From: Sphaerochaeta associata
Lineage (GTDB): Bacteria; Spirochaetota; Spirochaetia; Sphaerochaetales; Sphaerochaetaceae
Direction of reading: 5' to 3'
DNA length: 64,000 nucleotides
Assembly (NCBI RefSeq): GCF_022869165.1
Contig: NZ_CP094929.1
Span: 1,178,001-1,242,000 of the forward strand
Part shown: in pieces, positions 1 to 10,303 of the stretch
Layout of the letters: every line of letters starts with the position of its first letter
How positions within the stretch are numbered: position 1 is the first letter of the stretch
Notes under the pieces: model-generated
What the model was told of the DNA's origin: nothing
Database searches by the model: none
The model's input: the letters and a program-made list of their open reading frames with translations, nothing else
Made by a program: the position numbers and the translations under genes

Positions 1-457
1 TCGAGTTCATGTCCCAGTCGTTGCCGTGATAGCGCAAGTCATAGACATCGGGGAAGGTGTGGGTGCTGATGCGCACCCTTCCGGTATTGCTGACGATGTT
101 TGCACTTGCAAGATAGGTGTCCCCGCGCATCACGCTGAACAACAGCTGGTAGAGGTCCCGGCTGATGGTGGAGTTAGCCTCCAGCCTGTCCTCTTCCATA
201 ATGTGAACGATCAGAGGATTGGTTGAGAGCTGGTAGGCCTTATGCCGGTAGTCCTCTAAAACAGAGGATACTTTGTCAGCGTCTACGGCGACCAGATTCA
301 TAGTCTGCTCGGTGAGGTACCTCTCTTGGTTTCTTCCACCGATTAGTGCATAATAGGCGGAAAAGAGGCCGAGCGGTACGATGAGGACGATCAGAAAGTA
401 GATGAGTAGTCTTCCGAAGAGCGTTCGCTTTCTCCAGAAGTTGGGTTTGCTGTCCAT
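1..457 (-). CDS. Membrane sensor protein, N-terminal part (probable histidine kinase), cut by window edge
   Basis: The frame stays open from ATG 457 to the left edge, giving 152 residues. A short basic N-terminus (MDSKPNFWRKR) is followed by one hydrophobic helix (about residues 15-37). A polar, extracytoplasmic-looking stretch with helical heptads follows (ERYLTEQTMNLVAVDADKV and onward). This is how sensor kinases with a periplasmic sensing domain begin, but no kinase motif lies inside the window. A chemoreceptor or cyclase sensor would look the same here. There is no Shine-Dalgarno sequence, and a good promoter sits 6 nt upstream of the ATG. It is divergent from the ilv-leu operon. Confidence 0.6.
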   Translation of the reverse strand, partial: MDSKPNFWRKRTLFGRLLIYFLIVLIVPLGLFSAYYALIGGRNQERYLTEQTMNLVAVDADKVSSVLEDYRHKAYQLSTNPLIVHIMEEDRLEANSTISRDLYQLLFSVMRGDTYLASANIVSNTGRVRISTHTFPDVYDLRYHGNDWDMNS

Positions 458-463
458 GCCTGC

Positions 464-492
464 AGTGTATCTGCAATAGGGTGGGAGAGCAA
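464..492 (-). promoter_or_regulatory. Promoter of the left-edge sensor gene, leaderless arrangement
   Basis: On the minus strand, TTGCTC (492-487), a 17-nt spacer and TACACT (469-464) form a promoter. Six nucleotides then separate the -10 from ATG 457, so transcription should start at or next to the A of the start codon. No ribosome-binding site is present. Confidence 0.55.
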
Positions 493-549
493 TAACTTCG
501 ACTTATAGGAATTTTTACTGCATAAACATACTGTTTTTTGTATAAAGGG

Positions 550-579
550 TTGACAGAAATCCTAAAAGAGAGCTACAAA
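550..579 (+). promoter_or_regulatory. Candidate promoter of the ilv-leu operon
   Basis: A perfect -35 TTGACA (550-555), an 18-nt spacer and TACAAA (574-579) precede the leader ORF. The predicted start near 586 would place a 6-bp hairpin (AACGGC/GCCGTT, 585-601) at the 5' end of the mRNA. The -10 is only fair, so the position is an inference. Confidence 0.45.
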
Positions 580-617
580 CAAGAAACGGCCCATCGCCGT
601 TCATTGAGGAGAGTATC

Positions 618-821
618 GTGAACGCGTTCACCAAGCAGGTGCAGGCAATGCACCGGACAATTGAAAGGAAATGGAAGATGCAGGACTGCTCTCAGTTCTG
701 TTTCGGCACACCTGATTCTTCGCATGCCGCTCTTTCCTTGCTTCTTGGACGCACCATCCTCCTCCCCCTCATCTCCCTCATTACCCTCCTCATTATCGTA
801 GTAAGCCTAATTATTCTCTGA
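618..821 (+). CDS. Putative ilv-leu leader peptide (attenuation peptide)
   Basis: A 67-codon ORF starts at GTG 618 behind GAGGAG (606-611, spacing 6). An internal ATG at 678 behind AGGA (666-669) would give 47 residues instead. Its last 27 residues are LLLGRTILLPLISL followed by ITLLIIVVSLIIL. They contain 11 Leu, 7 Ile and 2 Val, 20 of 27 positions, and end just before the leader hairpins. It lies directly upstream of the ilvN-to-ilvB operon, whose products make exactly these three amino acids. That is the pattern of the enterobacterial ilv and leu leader peptides, in which ribosome stalling at regulatory codons controls the operon. A small membrane protein is the alternative reading, but the position and composition favour a leader. 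Confidence 0.65.
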   Translation: MNAFTKQVQAMHRTIERKWKMQDCSQFCFGTPDSSHAALSLLLGRTILLPLISLITLLIIVVSLIIL

Positions 822-890
822 CCACGGCTGCAGAGTGAGATACCTGCATGGACCGTGGACGAAGAGCCCCCAATTGAAGCCTGGGGAGCA
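822..890 (+). promoter_or_regulatory. Leader RNA hairpins between the leader ORF and ilvN
   Basis: CCACGG (822-827) pairs with CCGTGG (853-858), with an inner TGCA/TGCA pairing (829-832/845-848). A second stem, CCCCA with TGGGG, spans about 868-886. No U-run follows, so this is not a classical intrinsic terminator. GGGGAG at 883-888 is also complementary to CTCCCC at 762-767 in the leader codons, and AGGAG of the ilvN ribosome-binding site (917-921) to CTCCT at 759-763. Alternative folding that depends on ribosome position is therefore possible. Confidence 0.4.
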
Positions 891-932
891 ATCGCTTATA
901 CCCAAACACCATACGAAGGAGACAAACATCAC

Positions 933-1463
933 ATGAATAGTACAGAAAACCGCTACACACTGGCCATCCTGGTCAACAACCACCCCGGTGTCTTGATGCG
1001 TGTCGTCTCCCTGTTCTCCCGAAGAGGCTACAACATCGACAGCTTGTCGGTCGGAGAAACGGAGAACGAGGCGGTCAGCCGCATCACCATCGTAGTCAGC
1101 GGCGACCGTCCTGTTGTCGAGCAGATCAAGAAGCAGGTGGGCAAGCTCATCGATGTCAAGCGCGTGTATGAGATGACCCAGACGCGGAGCCTGCAGCGCG
1201 AGCTGGTCATGGTCAAGGTCTCCACCAAAAGTGAAAGCCGCTCGCAGGTGGTGGAGCTTGCCCAGATCTTCAAGGCAAAGATCATCGATGTCACCGCTTC
1301 CACGGTGTCCCTTGAGATGACCGGCAGCTTGGACAAGATTCAATCCTTCCTCGATCTTATGATGCCGTACGGTATTGTTGAGATGGCCAGGACGGGTATC
1401 ACGGCCCTCGAACGCGGCTCGCGGGCTCTCAGCTCGATCAGCTACAGCGAGGATGATGTCTAA
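933..1463 (+). CDS. ilvN: Acetolactate synthase, small regulatory subunit
   Basis: A 176-residue protein beginning MNSTENRYTLAILVNNH, with an N-terminal ACT domain (about residues 8-80, LAILVNNHPGVLMRVVSLF) and a conserved C-terminal ALS_ss domain. It binds the catalytic subunit IlvB, raises its activity and gives valine feedback inhibition in the first common step of Val, Leu and Ile synthesis. The ATG at 933 fits the family N-terminus and has AAGGAG at 916-921 with a rather long 11-nt spacing. It is the first structural gene of the operon. Its partner ilvB is the last, about 8.8 kb away, whereas the two subunits are usually adjacent. Confidence 0.93.
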   Translation: MNSTENRYTLAILVNNHPGVLMRVVSLFSRRGYNIDSLSVGETENEAVSRITIVVSGDRPVVEQIKKQVGKLIDVKRVYEMTQTRSLQRELVMVKVSTKSESRSQVVELAQIFKAKIIDVTASTVSLEMTGSLDKIQSFLDLMMPYGIVEMARTGITALERGSRALSSISYSEDDV

Positions 1464-1492
1464 ACGCAACGCCCCAAGGGCGCTTACCATAA

Positions 1493-2515
<1,023 letters not shown>

Positions 2516-2548
2516 CCAATTAAAACTACGAAAACCGGGAAGGACACT

Positions 2549-4162
2549 ATGGAAAAAGACAGAATCTACATCTTCGATACCACACTCAGAGACGGCGAAC
2601 AGGCTCCTGGCTACAGCATGAACCTTGATGAGAAAATTCGCATGGCACTCCAGCTTGAGGCTCTAGGTGTGGATATCCTGGAAGCAGGATTTGCCATAGC
2701 GTCCCCCGGCGACTTTGCCAGCGTACAGGCGATCAGCAGGGAGCTGAAACACACCGTGGTCGCCTCTCTTTCCCGCGCTTTGGAGAAGGATATCGATGCC
2801 GCCTGGGAAGCTGTCAAGCTCGCCAAACGGCCCAGGATCCATACCTTTTTGGCCACCAGCGACCTGCATCTGCAGTATAAGCTGAAGATGAGCCGAGAGG
2901 ACGCCCTTGCAAAAGCCAAGGCCATGGTATCGTATGCACGCAACCTTAATGACGACGTGGAGTTCTCCCTTGAGGACGCCACCCGCACCGACCTCGACTA
3001 TCTGTGCAAGGTGGTGGAGGAGGTGATCAAGGCCGGAGCGAAGGTGGTCAACCTGCCCGATACGGTCGGCTATGCCACCCCCGATGACATGACCAGAATG
3101 GTCGGGACGGTGATGAACAGGGTGCCGAACATCGACAAGGCGATCATCGCCGTGCACTGCCACAACGATCTTGGTCTGGCGGTCGCCAACAGTCTCGCCG
3201 GGCTGAAAGCCGGAGCAAGGCAGGCCGAGTGCACCGTATGCGGAATCGGCGAACGGGCCGGCAATGCCGCGCTCGAAGAGTTGATCATGGGCATCCGCAC
3301 ACGAAGCGACGAGTATCCCTTCTCTTACAATGTGAAGACAGAAGAGATCATCCGCTCATCGCGCCTGTTGACCCAGATCACCGGTGTCAAACCGAATCCC
3401 TCGAAAGCCATCGTCGGTGCGAATGCCTTCGCCCATGAGAGCGGCATCCACCAGCACGGCATGATGGCCAACAGCCTCACCTATGAGATCATGACTCCTG
3501 AAAGCGTGGGAGTGATGAACACCAGCCTGGTGCTCGGCAAGCACAGCGGCCAGCACGCTTTTGAGAAGCGTCTTGCCGATCTGGGCTATACCCTCGGCAA
3601 GGAAGAGGCGAAAAATCTCTTTGCCGAATTCAAGAACCTCGCCGACCGCAAGAAGACCATCACCGACCGCGACCTCATCGCCTTGGTGGAGAATGCAAGC
3701 CAGAGCTCACCGGTCATCTGGGAGCTGGAGAGTTTTGTGGTCAACAGCGGCAATATGATGACCAGCACCGCCTGTGTCACGCTTCGAAAGGGTGAGAAGA
3801 AATTCCAGGAAGTGGCATGCGGCACCGGACCGGTGTATGCATCACTGAGGGCGGTGGAGAAAATCATCCGCCATCCTTTCAGCCTTGAGGATTACAGCCT
3901 GCAGGCTGTAACCGAACATCGCGATGCATTGGGCGAGGTCTTTGTGAAAATCAGCGACGGCCATGGCATCTATCGGGGAAGGGGGGTGAGCACCGACGTC
4001 ATTGAAGCATCCATTCTGTCCTGCCTTGCAGCGGTGAACCGCATGCTGGATGAGACTGTTGCTGGACAGACGGGGAGCCTCAAGCCGACCACTCCTCCGA
4101 ATTTCGACAACGACATGCTCAGCACTCACTCCGACAAGAAAAAGGAGAGAGGCGATGCGTAA
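2549..4162 (+). CDS. leuA: 2-Isopropylmalate synthase
   Basis: A 537-residue enzyme condensing acetyl-CoA with 2-ketoisovalerate, the committed step to leucine. The N-terminal TIM barrel begins IFDTTLRDGEQAPGYSMN, and carries the metal-binding HCHNDLGLA and the GIGERAGNA motif. The LeuA C-terminal regulatory domain (about residues 390-515) binds leucine in characterised homologues. The ATG at 2549 has GGAAGGA upstream. Its 3' end overlaps the next, paralogous gene by 8 bp, so translation of the two is probably coupled. Confidence 0.95.
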   Translation: MEKDRIYIFDTTLRDGEQAPGYSMNLDEKIRMALQLEALGVDILEAGFAIASPGDFASVQAISRELKHTVVASLSRALEKDIDAAWEAVKLAKRPRIHTFLATSDLHLQYKLKMSREDALAKAKAMVSYARNLNDDVEFSLEDATRTDLDYLCKVVEEVIKAGAKVVNLPDTVGYATPDDMTRMVGTVMNRVPNIDKAIIAVHCHNDLGLAVANSLAGLKAGARQAECTVCGIGERAGNAALEELIMGIRTRSDEYPFSYNVKTEEIIRSSRLLTQITGVKPNPSKAIVGANAFAHESGIHQHGMMANSLTYEIMTPESVGVMNTSLVLGKHSGQHAFEKRLADLGYTLGKEEAKNLFAEFKNLADRKKTITDRDLIALVENASQSSPVIWELESFVVNSGNMMTSTACVTLRKGEKKFQEVACGTGPVYASLRAVEKIIRHPFSLEDYSLQAVTEHRDALGEVFVKISDGHGIYRGRGVSTDVIEASILSCLAAVNRMLDETVAGQTGSLKPTTPPNFDNDMLSTHSDKKKERGDA

Positions 4163-5747
4163 GATAGCACTGTTTGACTCCACCCTGCGCGATGGCAGCC
4201 AGGCCGAGGGCATCAGCTTCTCCGTCGAGGATAAGCTCAAGATCGTCCAGGCCCTGGATACGCTGGGGGTCAGTTTCATCGAGGCTGGGAATCCCGGCTC
4301 GAATCCAAAGGATCTGGAATTTTTCTTCCGCTCCAAGGATTTGTCCTTGCAGCACGCCAAACTGGTTGCCTTCGGTTCTACCCGCCGAAGAAATACCAAA
4401 GCCGAGGACGATCCGAACCTGAAGAGCCTGGTTCATGCAGGCACCTCCTGTGTCGCCATCTTCGGCAAGAGCTGGGACTTCCATGTGACGGACATCATCC
4501 GCACCACACTCGAGGAGAACCTTGCGATGATCGAGGATTCAATCCGCTTCATCACCGAGAGCGGGTCCGAGGTTTTCTTCGATGCGGAGCATTACTTTGA
4601 CGGCTATGTCGCTAACAAGGAGTATGCCCTCGCTTCCCTGAGGGCGGCCCTTGCAGGAGGAGCCACCACCTTGGTGTTGTGCGAGACCCGGGGGGGCATG
4701 ATCCCCTCCGAAGTGAAGCGAATCACCCAGGAAACCATTGCCCTGTTCCCGAATGTCGATTTCGGCATCCACACCCACGATGATGCAGGCTGTGCTGTTG
4801 CATCGTCCATCGCCGCAGTAGAGGCGGGCGTGGTGCAGGTTCAGGGAACACTGCTGGGTTTCGGCGAGCGCTGCGGCAATGCAAACCTCGCCTCCATTGC
4901 CGGCATCCTGGGAACCAAGCTTGGCTGCGACTGTCTCTGCGGTGAAAGCCTTGAGCGGCTTACCGGCATCTGCCGCCGGGTTGCCGAGGTCGCCAATGTG
5001 CGAATTTCCGGCAATGCCCCGTTCATCGGCAAGAGCGCCTTCGCTCACAAGGGCGGCATGCATATCGACGGGGTGCAGAAGAATCCGCACTCCTTCGAGC
5101 ATATCGATCCGATGGTCGTCGGCAATGAACGCAGGCTCTTGATGAGCGAGGTGGCGGGCCGTGCCCTGATGCTCAAGCGTATTGCAAGAATTGCCCCGAA
5201 CCTGGACAAGGACGATCCGGTGACCGTCAGCCTGATGGATGAGCTGAAGCGTCTTGAAGCCGAGGGGTATCAGTTCGAGGGGGCGGAGAGCTCTTTTGAC
5301 TTGGTGATCAGGCGGCATTTGAAGATGTATCGCCCCTATTTTACACTGGTGCACTACCAGACCATCGGCAGCAGCCCTTACGCCGACCCACAGAGCGGTG
5401 CAACCCACGCTGCGGTGGTGAAGGTAAAAGTCAAAGGGGAGAGTGCCATTACCGCCGCCGAGGGCGAAGGCCCTGTCAACGCACTCGACCGTGCCCTGCG
5501 CAAGGTGCTGGAGCAGTTCTATCCGACCCTTACGAGCGTACATCTGACCGACTACAAGGTGCGGGTGCTCGACTCAGCCGGGGCTACGGCTTCCAAGGTC
5601 AGGGTTCTCATAGAATCGACTGATGGAAAGGAGAGCTGGTCCACCATCGGGGTGAGCAAGGACATCATCGAGGCAAGCTGGTTTGCCCTCAGTGATAGTA
5701 TAGAATACAAATTAATCGCAGACGGCGTTGAGCCGTCGGGCGAATGA
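4155..5747 (+). CDS. cimA: (R)-Citramalate synthase
   Basis: A 530-residue member of the LeuA-like family that begins [20 protein letters not shown]. It has the metal-site segment [23 protein letters not shown] and a C-terminal LeuA-type regulatory domain. This sequence type corresponds to citramalate synthase, which condenses pyruvate and acetyl-CoA. The citramalate is carried by LeuCD and LeuB to 2-ketobutyrate for isoleucine, bypassing threonine deaminase. The start at 4155 lies inside the leuA stop region behind AGGAGAG, which makes the longer frame beginning at 4050 unlikely. Adjacency to leuC, leuD and leuB supports the role. A homocitrate or other acyltransferase role is less likely. 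Confidence 0.88.
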   Translation: MRKIALFDSTLRDGSQAEGISFSVEDKLKIVQALDTLGVSFIEAGNPGSNPKDLEFFFRSKDLSLQHAKLVAFGSTRRRNTKAEDDPNLKSLVHAGTSCVAIFGKSWDFHVTDIIRTTLEENLAMIEDSIRFITESGSEVFFDAEHYFDGYVANKEYALASLRAALAGGATTLVLCETRGGMIPSEVKRITQETIALFPNVDFGIHTHDDAGCAVASSIAAVEAGVVQVQGTLLGFGERCGNANLASIAGILGTKLGCDCLCGESLERLTGICRRVAEVANVRISGNAPFIGKSAFAHKGGMHIDGVQKNPHSFEHIDPMVVGNERRLLMSEVAGRALMLKRIARIAPNLDKDDPVTVSLMDELKRLEAEGYQFEGAESSFDLVIRRHLKMYRPYFTLVHYQTIGSSPYADPQSGATHAAVVKVKVKGESAITAAEGEGPVNALDRALRKVLEQFYPTLTSVHLTDYKVRVLDSAGATASKVRVLIESTDGKESWSTIGVSKDIIEASWFALSDSIEYKLIADGVEPSGE

Positions 5748-5766
5748 GAGTAAGGAGAGTTCCCCT

Positions 5767-7035
5767 ATGGGTATGACAATGACGCAGAAGATCCTGGCCC
5801 ACCATGCCAATCTGGAGTCTGTACGTGCAGGCCAGTTGATCATGGCGAACCTGGACATGGTGCTTGGCAACGATATTACGGCTCCGGTGGCCATCAATGA
5901 GTTCCCGAAGTTCGGCAAGCAGACCGTATTCGACAAGGATAAGGTGGCTTTGGTTCCAGACCATTTCTCCCCGAACAAGGACATCAAGGCAGCCGAGCAG
6001 TGCAAATGCCTGCGCACTTTTGCCAACGACCATGAGATCACCAACTACTTCGACGTCGGGCAGATGGGCATCGAGCATGCCCTGCTCCCTGAGAAAGGCT
6101 TGGTTGGAGCCGGAGACCTCGTCATCGGAGCTGACAGCCACACTTGTACCTATGGAGCCCTTGGAGCTTTCTCCACCGGTGTCGGCTCGACGGATATGGC
6201 ATGCGGCATGGCGACCGGCCAGGCTTGGTTCAAGGTTCCCTCCGCCCTGAAGTTCAATCTGAGCGGCAAGTTCTCCCCTTACGTATCGGGTAAGGACTTG
6301 ATCCTGCACATCATCGGCATGATTGGTGTGGACGGGGCTCTGTATCAGAGCATGGAGTTTACAGGCGAAGGTGTTGCCAACTTGACCATCGACGACCGCT
6401 TCACTGTTGCCAACATGGCCATCGAAGCCGGTGCAAAGAATGGGATTTTCCCGGTGGACGAGGTCACCCTTGCTTATTTGAAGGAGCACTGCCCCAAAGA
6501 TCCGGTGATCTACGAAGCCGATGCCGACGCACCCTATGAGGCGGTCTATGACATCGACCTTTCCACCATCAAGAGTACGGTCAGCTTTCCCCACCTTCCT
6601 TCGAACACCAGAACCATCGACGAGGTGGGCGAGGTGAGGATCGACCAGGTGGTCATCGGCTCATGCACCAACGGGCATATCAGCGACCTCAGGCAGGCCG
6701 CCGAGATTCTGAAAGGAAAGAAGATTGCCAAGCATGTGCGCGCCCTCATTTTCCCCGCCACCCAGAAAATCTGGAAGCAGGCTATGCATGAAGGGCTCTT
6801 CGACATTTTCGTGGACAGCGGCTGTGCCGTTTCCACTCCCACCTGCGGACCCTGCCTTGGTGGACATATGGGCATTCTGGCAGCGGGTGAGCGGGCGGTG
6901 AGCACCACCAACCGCAACTTCGTGGGAAGAATGGGACACGTGAAGAGTGAAGTCTATCTGGCAAGCCCTGCGGTGGCCGCCGCCAGCGCGATCGCCGGGT
7001 ACATCGCCGACCCGAACAAGGTTATGGAGGCATAA
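5767..7035 (+). CDS. leuC: 3-Isopropylmalate dehydratase, large subunit
   Basis: A 422-residue aconitase-family subunit of the short LeuC type. It carries the 4Fe-4S cluster ligands in [11 protein letters not shown] and in [13 protein letters not shown], plus the active-site segment [18 protein letters not shown]. With LeuD it isomerises isopropylmalate, and citramalate-derived intermediates in the CimA route. The ATG at 5767 is favoured by AAGGAG at 5752-5757, spaced 9 nt. A second in-frame ATG at 5773 is possible. It starts 19 nt after cimA. Confidence 0.94.
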   Translation: MGMTMTQKILAHHANLESVRAGQLIMANLDMVLGNDITAPVAINEFPKFGKQTVFDKDKVALVPDHFSPNKDIKAAEQCKCLRTFANDHEITNYFDVGQMGIEHALLPEKGLVGAGDLVIGADSHTCTYGALGAFSTGVGSTDMACGMATGQAWFKVPSALKFNLSGKFSPYVSGKDLILHIIGMIGVDGALYQSMEFTGEGVANLTIDDRFTVANMAIEAGAKNGIFPVDEVTLAYLKEHCPKDPVIYEADADAPYEAVYDIDLSTIKSTVSFPHLPSNTRTIDEVGEVRIDQVVIGSCTNGHISDLRQAAEILKGKKIAKHVRALIFPATQKIWKQAMHEGLFDIFVDSGCAVSTPTCGPCLGGHMGILAAGERAVSTTNRNFVGRMGHVKSEVYLASPAVAAASAIAGYIADPNKVMEA

Positions 7036-7036
7036 G

Positions 7037-7534
7037 ATGCAGGTACAAGGAACTGTTTTCAGATACGGGGACAATGTCGACACCGATGTCATCATCCCCG
7101 CCAGATATCTCAATACTTCGAATCACAAGGAACTTGCCCAGCACTGCATGGAGGATCTCGACCAGAACTTCATCAAGCAGGTGAAGAAGGGCGACATCAT
7201 GGTGGCCGACAGGAACTTCGGGTGCGGCTCCAGCCGCGAGCACGCCCCGATCGCCATCAAGGAGAGCGGCATCAGCTGCGTCATCGCCCGCACCTTCGCC
7301 CGAATTTTCTACCGCAACGCGATCAACATCGGTCTTCCCATCCTGGAGTGTCCCGAAGCGTGCGACGCCATCAAGGCCGGCGATGTGGTTTCGGTGGATT
7401 TTTCTACAGGAACGATTACCAATGTGACCACCGGTTCGGTGTTCCATAGTGAGCCTTTCCCTCCGTTCATGCAGGACCTCATTGCAAACGGCGGTCTGGC
7501 CGGTTACATCGCCAACAGGGGGAAGCGGGCATGA
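7037..7534 (+). CDS. leuD: 3-Isopropylmalate dehydratase, small subunit
   Basis: A 165-residue swivel-domain subunit ([21 protein letters not shown], then [16 protein letters not shown]) that completes the LeuCD active site. The start at 7037 is one base after the leuC stop, and GGAGG within the leuC end serves as the ribosome site. Its last four bases overlap the leuB start (ATGA), so the leuC-leuD-leuB genes look translationally coupled. Confidence 0.94.
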   Translation: MQVQGTVFRYGDNVDTDVIIPARYLNTSNHKELAQHCMEDLDQNFIKQVKKGDIMVADRNFGCGSSREHAPIAIKESGISCVIARTFARIFYRNAINIGLPILECPEACDAIKAGDVVSVDFSTGTITNVTTGSVFHSEPFPPFMQDLIANGGLAGYIANRGKRA

Positions 7535-8589
7535 AAAAGCATATAGCGGTGGTAAGCGGTGACGGAATCGGGCCGGATATCGTCCGGGAGGCCTTGAAGG
7601 TCCTCTTTGCCGTAGGAGCCAAATTCGGCCATACCTTCACCACGTCCTCCTATCTTGCAGGTGGAGCCGCACTCGATGCAGTGGGCATTCCTCTGCCCGA
7701 GGAGACGTTGGATGGGTGCAGAAACAGTGACAGCGTACTGCTTGGTGCCGTAGGCGGGCCGAAGTGGGACACTCTTGCAAGCAACCTCAGACCGGAGAAG
7801 GCGCTGCTGGGGCTGCGCGGCGGCTTGGGGTTGTTCTGCAACCTGCGTCCTGCAATCCTGTACAAGCAACTGAGTGATGCATGCCCTCTGAAAGCTGAGA
7901 TCATCGGCGAGGGACTGGATTTGATGGTGGTGCGCGAACTTACCGGAGGCATCTACTTCGGTGAACGCGGCCGAACCGATGACGCCGCCTTCGACACCAT
8001 GGCCTATACGGTCGGTGAAATCGAACGCATCGTGCGCAAGGCTTTCGAGATAGCACAGAAGCGTTCCAAGCGCCTTTGCAGTGTGGACAAGGCAAACATC
8101 CTCAATACCAGCCAGCTGTGGCGCGAGGTTGTGAAGCGGGTCCAGGGTGACTATCCCGATGTCGAGGTGAGCCACCTCTATGTGGACAACGCTGCAATGC
8201 AGCTTGTGCGCAATCCCAGGCAGTTCGATGTGATCGTGACCGAGAACATGTTCGGTGACATTCTCAGCGATGAGGCGAGCCAGATCACCGGCTCGATCGG
8301 TATGCTTCCCTCGGCCTCCTTGAGAGAGGACAGCTATGGCATGTATGAGCCGATTCACGGCAGTGCACCCGATATCGCAGGAAAGGACCTTGCCAACCCC
8401 ATTGCCACCATTTTGTCGGTGGCGATGATGCTTCGGTACAGTTTCGGCCTGCAAGCCGAGGCTGATTGCATCGAGAGTGCTGTCTCAAAGGTGCTGGATA
8501 ACGGCTATCGTACCGCCGACATCCATACACCGGGTATGAAGAAAATTGGTACGAACGATATGGGTTCGTTGATCGCCCAGTCCCTGTAA
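7531..8589 (+). CDS. leuB: 3-Isopropylmalate dehydrogenase
   Basis: A 352-residue NAD-dependent beta-decarboxylating dehydrogenase. It has [19 protein letters not shown] at the N-terminus, the substrate loop [16 protein letters not shown], the segment VDKANIL, and the cofactor motif [19 protein letters not shown]. It forms 2-ketoisocaproate for leucine, and 2-ketobutyrate from the citramalate branch. The gene starts inside the leuD stop codon with GGGGAAG upstream. Confidence 0.95.
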   Translation: MKKHIAVVSGDGIGPDIVREALKVLFAVGAKFGHTFTTSSYLAGGAALDAVGIPLPEETLDGCRNSDSVLLGAVGGPKWDTLASNLRPEKALLGLRGGLGLFCNLRPAILYKQLSDACPLKAEIIGEGLDLMVVRELTGGIYFGERGRTDDAAFDTMAYTVGEIERIVRKAFEIAQKRSKRLCSVDKANILNTSQLWREVVKRVQGDYPDVEVSHLYVDNAAMQLVRNPRQFDVIVTENMFGDILSDEASQITGSIGMLPSASLREDSYGMYEPIHGSAPDIAGKDLANPIATILSVAMMLRYSFGLQAEADCIESAVSKVLDNGYRTADIHTPGMKKIGTNDMGSLIAQSL

Positions 8590-8605
8590 ACGGGGGAGGA
8601 AGAGG

Positions 8606-10291
8606 ATGGACAATACAAAGCAGCGTTCAGCACAGATGACCGAGGGAGCCCAAAGAAGCCCCCACCGGTCGTTGATGAAGGCCTTGGGATGGACCGACAG
8701 GGAAATCCATATGCCGATCATCGGCATCGTAAACGGGGCGAATGACATCATTCCCGGCCACATTCATCTCAACAGGATTGTGGAGGCGGTCAAGGCAGGG
8801 GTGCGTCAGGCAGGGGGGAACCCCGTCTCGTTCCCTGTCATCGGTGTCTGTGACGGCATAGCGATGGGGCATACAGGCATGAAGTACTCGCTTGCAAGCC
8901 GCGAGGTCATCGCCGACTCCATCGAGATCATGGCAACCGCCCATCCGTTCGATGCTTTGGTGTTCGTTCCCAACTGTGACAAGATCGTACCCGGTATGCT
9001 GATGGCTGCAGCCCGGATCAACATTCCCTCGATCTTTATCTCCGGCGGTCCTATGCTCGCCGGAAAAATTCCCGGCGATAGCAGCTGCGGCACCAGTCTT
9101 TCGGTGATGTTCGAGAAGGTAGGCACCCATGCAGCAGGCCTGCTCAGTGATGAACAGCTGCTCGCCTATGAGGACAATGCATGCCCCACCTGTGGTTCTT
9201 GCAGCGGTATGTTTACCGCAAACAGCATGAACTGCCTGACCGAGGCCATCGGAATGGGGCTTCCCGGCAATGGGACGGTCCCCGCTGTATACAGCGCCCG
9301 TGACCGGTTGGCCAAGGAGGCGGGGTATCAAGTCATGGAACTGCTGAAGAACAATGTTCGTCCGCTTGATATTATGACAGAAAAGGCGTTTGCCAATGCC
9401 CTGGCGGTAGATATGGCCCTCGGGTGCAGCACCAACACGATGCTTCACCTGCCAGCCATCGCCCATGAGGCGGGTGTGGACCTGGATATCTTCATGGCCA
9501 ATGACATCAGCGCCAAGGTTCCGAATCTCTGCCATCTCGCCCCTGCAGGCGAACATCACATCGAGGATCTCTATGCAGCCGGAGGTGTGCTTGCCGTAAT
9601 GCATGAGCTTGGCAAGGCCGGTCTGCTAGATCCTTCGCTTCCCACCGTCAGCGGCAAGAGCATCGGTGAGTTGTATGAACAGGCACACGTGTATGACCAC
9701 GAGGTGATTCGTCCAATCGAGCAGCCGTTCTCCCCCATGGGAGGCATTGCCGTTCTGAGAGGAAACCTGGCACCCGACGGGGCCGTGGTCAAGCGCAGCG
9801 CCGTGGATGGGAAAATGCTGGTGCATGAAGGTCCCGCCAGGGTCTTCGAAAGTGAAGAGGCCTCGATCGAGGCGATTTTCAGCGGGAGGATCAAGGCCGG
9901 CGATGTCATCGTCATCCGCTATGAAGGTCCCAAGGGAGGGCCCGGCATGCGTGAGATGCTCAGCCCGACCAGTGCAATCGCCGGCATGGGCTTGGACAAG
10001 GATGTAGCCCTGCTCACCGATGGCCGGTTCAGCGGAGCCACCCGCGGAGCTTCCATAGGCCATGTAAGCCCGGAAGCCGCTGAAGGCGGTCCGATAGGAT
10101 TGGTTGAGGAAGGAGACAGGATCAGGATAGACATTCACAAGGGAACGTTGGATGTGTTGGTTGATGAACAAGTGCTCGCCGAGCGCAGAAAGCATTGGGT
10201 CTGCAAGGAGAGTGAAATCCAGACCGGATACTTGGCCCGGTATGCCAAGCAGGTCAGCAGTGCGTCAACCGGAGCGATTTTCAGAACATAA
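8606..10291 (+). CDS. ilvD: Dihydroxy-acid dehydratase
   Basis: A 561-residue IlvD/Edd-family iron-sulfur enzyme that dehydrates the dihydroxy acids to 2-ketoisovalerate and 2-keto-3-methylvalerate. Cluster and metal residues are seen in [31 protein letters not shown] and [13 protein letters not shown]. The C-terminal [19 protein letters not shown] is typical. The start at 8606 follows leuB by 16 nt with GGGGAGGAAGAGG upstream. Confidence 0.96.
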   Translation: MDNTKQRSAQMTEGAQRSPHRSLMKALGWTDREIHMPIIGIVNGANDIIPGHIHLNRIVEAVKAGVRQAGGNPVSFPVIGVCDGIAMGHTGMKYSLASREVIADSIEIMATAHPFDALVFVPNCDKIVPGMLMAAARINIPSIFISGGPMLAGKIPGDSSCGTSLSVMFEKVGTHAAGLLSDEQLLAYEDNACPTCGSCSGMFTANSMNCLTEAIGMGLPGNGTVPAVYSARDRLAKEAGYQVMELLKNNVRPLDIMTEKAFANALAVDMALGCSTNTMLHLPAIAHEAGVDLDIFMANDISAKVPNLCHLAPAGEHHIEDLYAAGGVLAVMHELGKAGLLDPSLPTVSGKSIGELYEQAHVYDHEVIRPIEQPFSPMGGIAVLRGNLAPDGAVVKRSAVDGKMLVHEGPARVFESEEASIEAIFSGRIKAGDVIVIRYEGPKGGPGMREMLSPTSAIAGMGLDKDVALLTDGRFSGATRGASIGHVSPEAAEGGPIGLVEEGDRIRIDIHKGTLDVLVDEQVLAERRKHWVCKESEIQTGYLARYAKQVSSASTGAIFRT

Positions 10292-10303
10292 GGAGTACCT
10301 ACC

